From positions 93,032,840 through 93,096,839 of the forward strand of contig CM043971.1 in the NCBI GenBank assembly GCA_014529385.2: a stretch of 64,000 nucleotides of DNA, written 5' to 3'. Below the pieces are notes generated by a model. That model was not told the DNA's origin. It saw only the letters and a list, made by a program, of their open reading frames with translations, and made no database searches. Positions 11,271 to 21,602 of this stretch are shown here, piece by piece. Position numbers and translations under genes: made by a program. The first letter of the stretch is position 1. Each line of letters opens with the position of its first letter. Source of the DNA: Adiantum capillus-veneris (Eukaryota; Streptophyta; Polypodiopsida; Polypodiales; Pteridaceae).

Positions 11271-11390
11271 TTAATGATGTGGATTTGAAGCGGTGGATTG
11301 TGTATGAGGTGCTGGTTGCGGATTTTTAGTGTTGTCAGTGGCAGTGGTGTCATTGTTGTGCATAGTGGTGTGCTCTCGTGTATCGTCCAT
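11271..11390 (-). CDS. Short ORF, possible original N-terminus of the histone-like protein
   Basis: The ATG at 11388-11390 opens 39 codons (MDDTREHTTMHNNDTTATDN) rich in Thr, Asn and His, ending at TAA 11271. A Pro/Gln-rich frame continues after it toward 11180, where the frame shifts into the charged tail of the histone-like gene. It may be the decayed N-terminal end of the same protein. No domain is recognised. Confidence 0.3.
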   Translation of the reverse strand: MDDTREHTTMHNNDTTATDNTKNPQPAPHTQSTASNPHH

Positions 11391-11618
11391 GTTGTGCAAG
11401 ATATGAGTGTGTGTACATTTGGACTTGAGAGGATCTTCTAAAATGTGCAAACAAGAAATGAACTTTAAGTTGTGAGTTTTGACTTATATACTACTTGAAT
11501 TTAAAAAAAAAACTCAATAAAATCACTCAAAATTTTAAAAAAACTCCAAAATAGACAAAACTGGACTAATAATTGTGGCCTTAACAAATCACTATGCATG
11601 ACAATGCATGTTTACATT
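11391..11618. other. AT-rich spacer between the element B-type leader and the histone-like gene
   Basis: No gene was recognised. The sequence does not match the equivalent position upstream of the element B gag (below 20176). It is therefore the first sequence unique to this side of the shared leader. Confidence 0.4.
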
Positions 11619-11656
11619 AGATTTACACAATAATATTTTCTAAATTGCAATCTATT

Positions 11657-12109
11657 CTACAACAAAATAAAAATATTCACATCAAATGACCTATGATAAT
11701 CAATAAGAGGTAGAATGACAGGGTTTGGTGACGCGAGAATTTCTCCTACTCTTTGGGCACCAAACATGAATACCATACGTTGTTGAAAATGGATTTTCCT
11801 ACTAATTGCAATGTTTACTCTAATGTGTGGAGTGAAATGAAAGGAAAAAAACTGTATTCCTCGACCATTATCCATGGTCTATGCATGACTTAATTCTTAA
11901 AACAAAACAAAAATATAGACGTCCAAACTAAGGTCGTACCTAATGAGAGGCAAAATAAAAGGATTTACTGATGCGTTTATCTCTACCAATCTAAGAGGAC
12001 CTAGAATTCTACGAATTACTCGCTGAAATTGCAACTTAGTACTAACAATTATGTGTACCTTTTGCCTTGCAATGGGAATGAAGGGATCATACAAATTCTC
12101 GTGATTCAT
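11657..12109 (-). repeat. Tandem pair of related short ORFs in the leader (copy 1)
   Basis: Two ORFs of 70 codons (12109 to 11897) and 72 codons (11875 to 11657) lie in the same frame, offset by 234-240 bp. They are clearly related in sequence, start position and stop position: the first ends NPFILPLIRYDLSLDVYIF and the second NPVILPLIDYHRSFDVNIF. At the DNA level the two units are also alignable, so this is an old tandem duplication. Whether the 70-residue hydrophobic peptides are made is unknown; upstream ORFs in a leader could affect gag translation. Confidence 0.5.
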
Positions 12110-12163
12110 GCAAGCTACTTGATTATGCTAAAGGTTGAGCCTTCACAAAACATACACAAGCCT

Positions 12164-12182
12164 GTCCTCAGTGGGGGCACCA
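12164..12182 (-). other. Primer-binding-site-like sequence next to the LTR (copy 1)
   Basis: On the minus strand, TGGTGCCCCCACTGAGGAC starts a few bases after the CCTCA end of the LTR. It resembles, with substitutions, the tRNA-Asp type site TGGCGCCGCTGCCGGGGAC of element F. The same site with one G fewer is at 20721-20738. Confidence 0.5.
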
Positions 12183-12445
12183 AAATTGAGGCGGTCCGGG
12201 GCGGGCAACAAGAAGAGCAACCTCTAGACACCCTTCAAGGCTCCCGTTCTGCTCAATGGGGCTGGGGCACAACACAACACAAACCAAAACAACAAACCCA
12301 AAGCCAAATCCCAACTACACAAGGGGCACCACCTAGTTTAAGAGCGAACTAGGACGCAAAAGAGGAGAATCGTTAGAGCAACCCACAAACAAGCAAGGAA
12401 TTTACACTAACCCTAACACCAATGGAACACTCTCACACACTAAAA

Positions 12446-12448
<3 letters not shown>

Positions 12449-12506
<58 letters not shown>
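12449..12506. repeat. GA microsatellite (29 units)
   Basis: Uninterrupted GA dinucleotides inside the element B 3' LTR. The same locus in the 5' LTR has 44 units (21005-21092), so it has changed length since insertion. Confidence 0.98.
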
Positions 12507-12509
<3 letters not shown>

Positions 12510-13007
12510 TGTACAACTTAGCTTCAACTTTATATTTTGCACAAAAAGGAACTTAGAGCTTGCAGAATCAAGTGACAAGATTTGGTTATAGCATCACTAG
12601 CACATTGTCTTAGGGTTATGGGAGCCCTCTCACCATCCACCCTCTTACAATGGTAGCCAAACAATAGCCAATGAATCACAAGCAACAAAACACCAACCTT
12701 CAATGAAACAAGTCACCTTATGAAGCTGAATGAGTTTGCCAAGCCAAATTGGAGGAGAAGCATGAGCCTTTGGACATGAATTGCACCCAAAACTACCAAT
12801 TCATTGATGTTGGGGTAGATACAACAATGGTAGGAAGAATATCTTCTACTCGCACTCACTCAAACTAGCTCAATCTTTTCTATGCACCAAAGTGATGGTG
12901 TATAGAAAGCTTACTCTCTCTTTAAAACCAAGATAGAACTGGCGTGTGCTATGCTCAATCTAGTGTGCAATGGTATAGTGATGTCTTTTACAAGGAGGAA
13001 TGGGTTC

Positions 13008-13017
13008 TATTTATAGG
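13008..13017 (-). promoter_or_regulatory. LTR TATA box (3' LTR)
   Basis: On the minus strand CTATAAATAG fits the plant TATA consensus and is about 1.8 kb into the LTR. It is conserved at 21593-21602 in the 5' LTR, where it would drive the element transcript. Confidence 0.5.
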
Positions 13018-14823
13018 TTTTAGAAGCCTTGATTAGAATTAAGCCTAATCAGTTTTATTAGGAAAGATCAAGGATTATGAATTTTTATGAATTTCAAATG
13101 AAAATGGGGTCTCTCTTATCTCTTGAGTCACATGGATGTGGGCTCAAGTAAGAGAATTATTGATGTGGTGAAAGGAGAGAAGCTTCCATGGGAGTGAGTG
13201 AATTTGGTTTACTTGTGCGGTTGCCTACTCCATATGTTGATAGTGTGGGTGCATTTTTACAAGAGAAGTTAGTTGTTAGTGGTAATAATCACTAGAATTG
13301 TTAGTGATACATTTACAATGGGTAGGATGAGTTGATTTGATAAAGGAAGAGGGGTGAATTAAAAGAGAATCATTGAGATTGTGAAGCTTTGAAGAAGCTT
13401 GAACTCACCCTTGTGTAGATTGTGGAAAAAATGACCGTTGGTCTTCTTCTTCTTCTTCGCTTCTTTACGTCGCCGCCACGGTTGACCACCACGATGAAAA
13501 GAGGATTTGTTGATGAAAAATACTCAATTTGCAGAAGTTATCATGGTTAAGATGCTGAATTTTAGATATTTTTAGGAGAGGTAAATGAAATTGTAACATA
13601 GAAGCAATAGAGAGAGAGAGATGGAGAGGGGTGTATGTATGTAGAGGTTCATAAAAGAACTATAGGGATGAGAGAGAAGGGTAATGGTGAAGAGGGTGGG
13701 AGCAGCCATGGAAATTGCAGGTTTGAGTGAGGGAAGGAGAGGGAGGGATGTGTAAGAGTGAGTAGGTGTGTGGAAGGGTGAGAGAAGACTAAGGGCTACT
13801 TGTGAGAAAAGTGGGCAGACTGGGGTCCACTCAAAAACTCATAGCTAACTGCTGGTAGCTCCAAAAATCATGAACAAATTTGAGGTGATTATTCAAAGCG
13901 TGGGCTACAGTTTCTCTTTTGACCACCGCTCCAAATTCGGAGTGCAAATAGGTGCCAAAATTCTCACCAAAAAGCCTGTTTTTATGCCTGCAAAAGTCTT
14001 TTAGTGCCCCCCTCCTTTGTTGAATTTGTACAATGCATCCAAGAGTGAGCCCCTCCTTTGTCATATTATAATACAAAGCATCCAAGTTGCCCTTGACCCA
14101 TGCATGGAGGAGGATTATTGGTGAATAAAGAAATATATACATGGTGGGACTAGTGTATTGACTATTCATGGACTTTAGCTCAATGAGCACATGGTGTTAG
14201 AATAATGAGTAAAATTAATAATAAAAATATGGAGGAGTTATGGATATGGAAAGATATTGGAATCATATGATATGGTCCCTCCTTGAATTATTTTGGGTGA
14301 AAGAGGAAAATGTATGTAAGTAAATAATATAATAAACGTAACCAATGAGTAAAAATCAATTTTTTGTTTTCAGGAGGGTGAGGATAAAAATGTGGGAGTG
14401 ATTTGTATAAAGGAAAAATATGAGGTTAGAGTATGTACATATTGGCAAAAAATATAATTATGGTGTAAGAGGATGAAAGAAGGCATACACAGGTTTAATA
14501 AAACACACACCTAGGTATAAATATTTAAATAAAATACCAAAATAATTATAAAATTCCCTATATTTAGGCCATATAGATAATGCAATATTTACACACCAAG
14601 CGGTCATAATATATTTTATTTTTTTGATTTTATTTATTTTTTTGGCTCAACTAGCTCAGTGACTAGCTAGCTGAGGGTTTTTAAGAAGATATGGAAAAAG
14701 GCCCCTAACTCACACACGCCTATGTATAGTGAAATGGTAGGGATAGCCATAGTGTTTAGGTGATTTTGGTAGGGTGGGATAACTCACTATGGCAATTACG
14801 GAGAGCTGAAAAACGGCCATCAT

Positions 14824-14837
14824 TAGCCCTCCCCCAG
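14824..14837 (-). other. Polypurine tract of element B
   Basis: Minus strand CCTGGGGGAGGGCTAA sits directly upstream of the 3' LTR start. It is the expected plus-strand primer of reverse transcription and fixes the LTR boundary and the orientation. Confidence 0.8.
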
Positions 14838-14850
14838 GCTGATGGTATAT

Positions 14851-15600
14851 TCATGTACCATCATAGAGCATCTTTTCCAAAGAGAGTGGTTCAAAGTCCT
14901 TGACAAGATCTTCATTGTTTGGCCCCTCGGCATTTTGACTAGAGTTACATTGGTACTTCATGTAACAATACTTGCATGAGACAGCTGCCCTTTGACAGAT
15001 CTTTGGTAGATCCTTTGGTAGAATTCGACTCAAATAAGGCTTCAAGCGATACCCGTTTACCTTCCTGGAGTGCTCTTTCCCATTCAAGTCCATAAGTTGA
15101 TAGTAACTTGAATTGAAAGCCTTCTTAACTATGTATGGCCCCTGCCATCTAGTTTCAAATTTAGCATCGAAACTATTGTCAAGTCGATTGTCATACCTTA
15201 GCACAAGCTCTCCTTCCTTGATGCCTTTGTCCTTCAGTTTCTTGTCGTGCGTTTCTTTCGCTTGTGTGGCTTTCCTCTTGTAGCACTCATATGCTGCTTC
15301 TCTTTTCCACTCAATCTCCACTAACGTAAGAAGTCGATCCATCCATACCTCTTGATCATCTTGTGCTCCTTTGCCATGAAGTCGCATTGTTGGAATGTTG
15401 AGCTCGATAGGTTGCAAAGCCTCTTGACCATAGACCAAGTGAAATGGTGTGAACTCCGTGGCTTCCCTATATGTGGTTCGATATGCCCACAAGGCACCAT
15501 CCAAGAAGTCATCCCATAATTTTGTCTTGTTTTGCACCATCTTTCTAATGATTCCTGCAATGACACCATTAGCCTTCTCCACCAAACCATTTGACTGTGG
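14851..15600 (-). pseudogene. Element B integrase, C-terminal half
   Basis: The frame resumes after a shift near 15590 with the glutamate of the catalytic triad in MVEKANGVIAGI, then WAYRTTYREATEFTPFHLVY and a C-terminal domain (WQGPYIVKKAF, GKEHSRKVNGYRLKPYL). It ends at the stop at 14851, 29 bases before the LTR. There is no chromodomain and no protease-like domain after the integrase. The last 50 residues contain a cluster of cysteines (CQRAAVSCKYCYMKYQC) of unknown meaning. Confidence 0.85.
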
Positions 15601-17465
15601 TAGTATGGTGTGCTATGACGATGTAGAATGTGAAGCTCTTCACAAACTTCTGTGAGCAAGCCCTTCCTAAACCCTGGACCATTATTAGAAACAATCTCCA
15701 AAGGTGTGCCAAATCTGCAACAAATGTGATTGTACACAAACTTGCTAACTGTCCTCTCATTCACTCTTGCCACACTTTGAGCTTCCACCCACCTAGTCAT
15801 ATAGTCTACAGCCACTAGAATGTAGAGTTTAACATTTTTTGTCCTAGGCAGAGGACCCATAGCATCAATGCCCCACTTTTCAAAGGGTCCATTTGCAAGC
15901 ACTATTTGCCTCGGGCCATGCACCAACCTTCTATTTCCATTTATCTGACAATTGTGACAGCTTTTACACCAATGTTGAACATCCACATGCAAGCTTGGCC
16001 AAACATACCCTGCAAGCAAAATCTTCTTCATAGTTGATTCTTGGGCAAAATGACCACCACATGCCTCTTCATGCAAACCTTTTAGAATGGTTGGAATTTC
16101 CTCGATAGTTGGTACTCTTCTGCACACTTGATCCTTCCCTCTTTGATAGAGGGAGCCTTCTAGGAAGAGATAGAAACTTGCCTTCTTCATGAGTCTCCTC
16201 TTCTGAGCCTTCGTGAAGTCTTGTGGAAACTCATCCTCCAAAATGTAGCCAATAATGGGAGCCAATGACTCCAATCCCTGGTATCTCGGTTGCTTGACAG
16301 CTGCTGCCACCATGATGACCTGCACTTCTCTCTCAACACATGTAACTGCTTGTTGTGCAAGTAAATCGGCATCTTCATTTTGTTTCCTCGGAATATGATA
16401 TAGTTGCACTTCTTCAAACTGATTAAACATCCTACAAATGGCATGAACTTTTGTCCTTAAGCTTTCATTCTTGCATGTCCAAATGCCTAAAATCTGTTTA
16501 ACAATGAGAAGTGCATCTCCCTTTACCATGAGACATTTTATCCCTTGGCCAATGCACATCTTCAAACCATGAAGTAGTGTGTCGTATTCTGCTTCATTGT
16601 TGCTAGTTGAACCTGGTAGATTGACCTTCTCTTTCATGATCACCTCTCCACTTGGGTTGAGCAATACTAGCCCTCCCCCCGCTTTTCCTGTGACTCGTCG
16701 AAAAGCTCCATCAAAGAACAAGGTAAAAGCATTAGGAATACTTTTAGGTGGTGGCAATGGTAGGGTCTTTACTTGAGGCACCTTAATTTCCTTCTCATGT
16801 ACCCTATAAGTGAGAATACCTGCCAATTGTGCACGCACACTATCTTCTACCTTGAAAGAGTATTGGAACTCTTGCAATTCCATAATCCACTTTGAGATCC
16901 TAGTGCTAAGATGCATTTGAGATGACACCCAAGGAAACAAATTTTCTGCAGTGAGAATTACAAAAGGTTTTGGTAGCAGGTAGGATCTAAACTTTCTCAC
17001 CGCAAACATGAGAGAAAGCATCATGAGTTATGCTTCTGTGTAGCTTCTCTCCAAGGCATTCATGACCCTACTAGCAAAGTAGATGGGTCGCATACTGGTA
17101 CTGTGGGGATCTTGTTGTAATAAAACTGCACCAATTGTTTCCTTCCCAACACTAGAGCTAACAAAGAATGTGTACTCCCAACAAGGAGGCATGAGTGTTG
17201 GTAGCTCTGAAAAAATGACTTTAATGTTACAAAAATACTCTTCAAGATCATCAGAACATGCAAATTCTACTTTTTGTGTCAACTTTTGCAAAGGGTGAAG
17301 TAACTCCGAGGCTAAGTGAATGAAGCGTGACATATACTTCACCTTTTGAATGAATGAGATGACCTCCTTAAGACTCTTTGGTGATGGTAGCTCAATGAGA
17401 GCCTTTGCCTTTGAAGGATCCACCTCAATGCCTTTATAGGAAACCTTGTGACCAAGCAAGATCAC
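15590..17465 (-). pseudogene. Element B RNase H, second RNase H and integrase N-terminal half
   Basis: One frame with a TAA at 17028. The first RNase H (around ETIGAVLLQQDP) has Ser-Ser-Ser where the first catalytic Asp is expected, so it is probably inactive. A second RNase H follows: FFDGAFRRVTGKAGGGLVL, SNNEAEYDTLLHGL, VKGDALLIVKQI and NEDADLLAQQA keep the acidic residues. The integrase zinc module (HEEACGGHF, CKSCHNC) and the first catalytic Asp (WGIDAMGP) are intact. The second catalytic Asp is changed to Asn (VSNNGPGF), one G-to-A change. A frameshift near 15590 ends the segment. Confidence 0.88.
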
Positions 17466-18135
17466 TTCATCTCACCTATGTGACACTTGTCGGGGTTGAG
17501 CTGACCTCCCATGTTGTAGAGCTTCTTTAAACCTTCTTCTATCCTTTGTAGATGCAATGATTTTGAGCTATAAATGCAAAAATCATCAATAAAAACCCTA
17601 ATGGACTTTCCAAAAAATGCTTGAAACACCATGTTCATGAAACGTTGGAATGCTGCAGGAGCATTTGTCAGGCCAAATGGCATGACTCTAAAAGCATAAC
17701 AACCCCAAGGAGTGATGAAGGTTGTTTTCAATTGGTCCTCCAATGCAATCCCTATTTGAAAGTAACCTAAGTAGCCATCACACACAGTGTACTTCTCATG
17801 ACCAGCTACCTCATTTAGTATCTCATCCTGAAATGGGAGGGGAAAGTGATCTCTTTTTGTTGCCTCATTGAGTGGACGGTAATCCACACACACCCTCCAC
17901 TTTCCGTTTTTCTTAGGAGTGACAACAACGGGAGAGACCCACTCTGAATTCTCCACTGGATAAATGAAACCTGCTGCTAGAAGCTTTCTTACCTCCTTGA
18001 GTAAAGCCTGCTCCTTGATGACTCCTAGCCTTCGTAGCTTCTGAGCCTTAGGTGTGGCCTCTGGCTTCAACTCAATTTTGTGTTGAACAGCATCTACTCC
18101 ACGCACATCGGTGTAGTCTTTAGCAAAAATCCTAG
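17462..18135 (-). pseudogene. Element B reverse transcriptase
   Basis: The RT domain runs from VRGVDAVQHKIELKPEA to LNPDKCHIGEMK. Landmarks are VVVTPKKNGKWRVCVDYRPL, VMPFGLTNAPAAFQRF and the catalytic pair in FIDDFCIYS. It is separated from the protease by a one-base shift near 18135 and from RNase H by another near 17463. RT copies the element RNA into DNA in the cytoplasmic particle; this copy could not be translated in full. Confidence 0.88.
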
Positions 18136-18311
18136 GAAAATTTCCTTAGCACAGATTTGAACTCCTCTCTTTCATCCTTTGTAAGTGTTGTAGATAGTAT
18201 ACCTTCTAGCATTCTTTCATCTTCCACTTTTTGGTTCTCTTGGGAACCTACCTCCTCCAAACCTTGACAAGAGGTCTCTTTGTTGGTTGGATTAAACCTT
18301 ACCCCCATGAC

Positions 18312-18992
18312 TTAGATGGAAGACTCCTCTTCAGTAATGTTGCCGCTACTTTCTTCTTCTGAAGTGTTATTGGTCCAACCTTCTTCCGTCTCACTTTGAG
18401 ATGATTCTTCATGGAGCTCCTCTTGGCGTTGCTCCTTCATGTCAAAGACAACCTTCTTATGATTGTCATTCCTGCAAATTAGCTTTCCACTCTCCCAATC
18501 CTGCAAAGCTCGCATTTTCATTAGCCATGGTCTCCCTAGGATAAATGGGTAACCATTTCCTTTGGTAGACATGACATAGAAATCCACTACCTTCTTAATG
18601 CCAAAGGCCTCCACAAAAACATTTTTACAAATGCCTACGCACCTAGCCTTGCTATTGTTTGCCATCTTGACCTTAATTTCAGGTGTCTCATGGATGTGCA
18701 TGCCTAGTTTTTGCATGAGTCCCTCTGTCATGATGCAAATTTGTGCACCCCCATCCACTAGACCTTTCCTAACCAATCTCCCTTTTATGTAACAATCTAG
18801 CTCAGGTGTAATGTCCTCATTCATTTCAGCTTGTGCAATTTTTACAATAGGCACACTCTCTTTTACCTTTCTCCTAGTGCTAACTGCCCTTGTTAAATCC
18901 CTCCTAACTTGTGGACATAATGCAAGAAATTGAGGCCATGAGATATCAGGACCCTTACCTCTCATGTCTTCCAACAGGTTGTATGGAGCCAT
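18312..18992 (-). pseudogene. Element B aspartic protease
   Basis: Same frame as gag, from which one TGA (19074-19076, probably from CGA) separates it, so Gag and protease were one polyprotein. The retropepsin core is GLVDGGAQICIM with the C-terminal landmark FILGRPWLMKM. A long acidic Ser/Glu-rich tail ends at TAA 18312. After the stop the frame continues sensibly toward RT until about 18150. Confidence 0.82.
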
Positions 18993-19073
18993 TCCATGTC
19001 CAAGAGGAAAGTCTTGGAGGTTGATACGACGTCGAGTCCTCTTAGCTTCCTTGGTCTCCTTTGCCTTCTTTTC

Positions 19074-20129
19074 TCATCCATTGTCACTTTGTGATGTAAC
19101 TTCTTCTTTCTTCTTACCTTTTCCTCGGCCACGCTTAATGCCATTTGCTTCCATGTCAACCTCTCTTGAATTTGTCACCTCTACCACATGCACGTTTGGG
19201 TCTGGCAAAGGTGGAACTCCTTCCACTCCTTGTGGAGGTGGTCTTGCTCCATTTTGCCTTTGTATAAGCCGTGGTTGCTGACTAGTTCCTTCACCTACAT
19301 TCATCACTGGGTAATTCAAGTTAGGTCTCCCTGGCTCCCCACGGGGCCAAGGACAATTATACATCCCATGTCCAGACTCACCGCAATTCCAACATTGCAA
19401 GACTCTCCTAGGTCGTGGGTCTTGCTCTTCAGACTTCTTTGCTTGTCCCTTTGGACCTACAGCTTGTGCAAGGTGAATTGACAAGCTGCTTAAAGATTCA
19501 TTTAACTTCTCAATCACTTCCGCCGTTACCTCAGGAAGCTCCTTAGATGTTGATGCTTGTGACTTACCTTTGGGTCTAAGACCTTCTATTGGAACCTCCC
19601 CCCTTAAGCACTTGAGTTTCCTATATTTCTCAGCAGCCCTAGTTTCAGCTGCATCAAAGGTAGCATGTGCACCCGCCTCAACTTTTACCTTAAGGTCAGG
19701 AAAGAGTCCGGCTATGAACCTCTCCTTCTTTAGAAATTCTGCACCATCACCAGGGTTAGCAACATTTAGTATCCATAGAGCCCAAAGACGTAGGAACTCT
19801 TGCTTGTACAAGTAGTAGTCATCTAAGTCTTTTTTCTTATGAGAAACAATGTCTTGCCATAATTTCTGAGTGTTTTGGGGATCAAAGAAGTATTTCTTGA
19901 AACGATTCAAAACTTCCGTGTAATTCCCTTTAACTTCCTCAGGCAAAGAGTCAAACCAAGTGCTAGCATCTTTCCTAAGGACCACCTCAAACATTTCTAC
20001 ACGTTCTTGATTAGTTACTATCCTCTTGATACGGCAAGACATCTTGAAATTCGCTAGAAATAATTGTGCATCCTCTCCAGGCTCTCCAAAGAAAAGAGGA
20101 TATCCAGACATTTGGCGTTGGCTCTCCAT
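19074..20129 (-). pseudogene. Element B Gag
   Basis: Probable start MESQRQMSGYPLFFGEPGED at 20129; the frame is open 26 codons further upstream, but that part is A-rich leader. The retrotransposon Gag core (FDSLPEEVKGNYTEVLNRFK) is followed by one CX2CX4HX4C zinc knuckle (CWNCGESGHGMYNC), which packages RNA. The basic end (KRGRGKGKKKEE) runs to an in-frame TGA at 19074. No frameshift was seen within Gag. Confidence 0.82.
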
Positions 20130-20175
20130 TGAATTGATTCCAAAGTGACGCGTTTTTGTTTTTTCTTTCTTTAAA

Positions 20176-20742
20176 AGATTTACACAATAATATTTTCTAA
20201 ATTGCAATCTATTCTACAACAAAATAAAAATATTCACATCAAATGACCTATGATAATCAATAAGAGGTAGAATGACAGGGTTTGGTGACGCGAGAATTTC
20301 TCCTACTCTTTGGGCACCAAACATGAATACCATACGTTGTTGAAAATGGATTTTTCTACTAATTGCAATGTTTACTCTAATGTGTGGAGTGAAATGAAAG
20401 GAAAAAAACTGTATTCCTCGGCCATTATCCATGGTCTATGCATGACTTAATTCTTAAAACAAAACAAAAATATAGACGTCCAAACTAAGGTCGTACCTAA
20501 TGAGAGGCAAAATAAAAGGATTTACTGATGCGTTTATCTCTACCAATCTAAGAGGACCTAGAATTCTACGAATTACTCGCTGAAATTGCAACTTAGTACT
20601 AACAATTATGTGTACCTTTTGCCTTGCAATGGGAATGAAGGGATCATACAAATTCTCGTGATTCATGCAAGCTACTTGATTATGCTAAAGGTTGAGCCTT
20701 CACAAAACATACACAAGCCTGTCCTCAGTGGGGCACCAAAAT
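20176..20742 (-). repeat. Element B leader between 5' LTR and gag
   Basis: It begins with the primer-site-like sequence at 20721-20738 and contains the same two related short ORFs as the other copy (20666 to 20454 and 20432 to 20214). The repeated copy lies at 11619-12186. Below 20176 the sequence changes to an A/T-rich run before gag. Confidence 0.82.
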
Positions 20743-21001
20743 TGAGGCGGTCCGGGGCGGGCAACAAGAAGAGCAACCTCTAGACACCCTTCAAGGCTCC
20801 CGTTCTGCTCAATGGGGCTGGGGCACAACACAACACAAACCAAAACAACAAACCCAAAGCCAAATCCCAACTACACAAGGGGCACCACCTAGTTTAAGAG
20901 CGAACTAGGACGCAAAAGAGGAGAATCGTTAGAGCAACCCACAAACAAGCAAGGAATTTACACTAACCCTAACACCAATGGAACACTCTCACACACTAAA
21001 A

Positions 21002-21004
<3 letters not shown>

Positions 21005-21092
<88 letters not shown>
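21005..21092. repeat. GA microsatellite (44 units)
   Basis: Pure GA repeat in the element B 5' LTR. Reading it on the minus strand gives a meaningless Leu-Ser repeat. Confidence 0.98.
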
Positions 21093-21095
<3 letters not shown>

Positions 21096-21592
21096 TGTAC
21101 AACTTAGCTTCAACTTTATATTTTGCACAAAAAGGAACTTAGAGCTTGCAGAATCAAGTGACAAGATTTGGTTATAGCATCACTAGCACATTGTCTTAGG
21201 GTTATGGGAGCCCTCTCACCATCCACCCTCTTACAATGGTAGCCAAACAATAGCCAATGAATCACAAGCAACAAAACACAAACCTTCAATGAAACAAGTC
21301 ACCTTATGAAGTTGAATGAGTTTGCCAAGCCAAATTGGAGGAGAAGCATGAGCCTTTGGACATGAATTGCACCCAAAACTACCAATTCATTGATGTTGGG
21401 GTAGATACAACAATGGTAGGAAGAATATCTTCTACTCGCACTCACTCAAACTAGCTCAATCTTTTCTATGCACCAAAGTGATGGTGTATAGAAAGCTTAC
21501 TCTCTCTTTAAAACCAAGATAGAACTGGCGTGTGCTACGCTCAATCTAGTGTGCAATGGTATAGTGATGTCTTTTACAAGGAGGAATGGGTT

Positions 21593-21602
21593 CTATTTAT
21601 AG
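21593..21602 (-). promoter_or_regulatory. LTR TATA box (5' LTR of element B)
   Basis: Minus strand CTATAAATAG, identical to the 3' LTR copy. As part of the 5' LTR this would be the promoter of the full-length element transcript. Confidence 0.55.

Larger units (their letters stand above)
11619..12186 (-). repeat. Copy of the element B leader beyond its 3' LTR
   Basis: This 568-bp stretch is almost identical to 20176-20742, the leader between the element B 5' LTR and gag. A normal 3' LTR would be followed by a target duplication and host DNA, not by leader. So the LTR at 12187-14822 is also the left end of a second element, or of a recombination product, whose later part differs from B. Similarity stops abruptly at 11619/20176. 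Confidence 0.85.
12187..14822 (-). repeat. Element B 3' LTR (2636 bp)
   Basis: Read on the minus strand it starts TGATGGCCG at 14822, directly after a polypurine tract, and ends CCGCCTCA at 12187. The partner is 20743-23862. Both copies share the GA microsatellite, TATA box and a chance 119-codon minus ORF (13831-14190). This copy has about 45 extra bases near 14590-14645 and lacks the gag fragment found in the other. The two copies differ only at scattered positions elsewhere, suggesting a fairly recent insertion. Confidence 0.88.

Noticed and set aside
13831-14190. 119-codon minus ORF in the element B LTR
   Set aside because: It lies before the LTR TATA box, is shorter in the other LTR copy (22427-22666), and matches nothing; treated as chance.
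20958-21164. ORF reading as a Leu-Ser repeat
   Set aside because: It is the antisense reading of the GA microsatellite; the same applies to a minus frame at 48724-49053.
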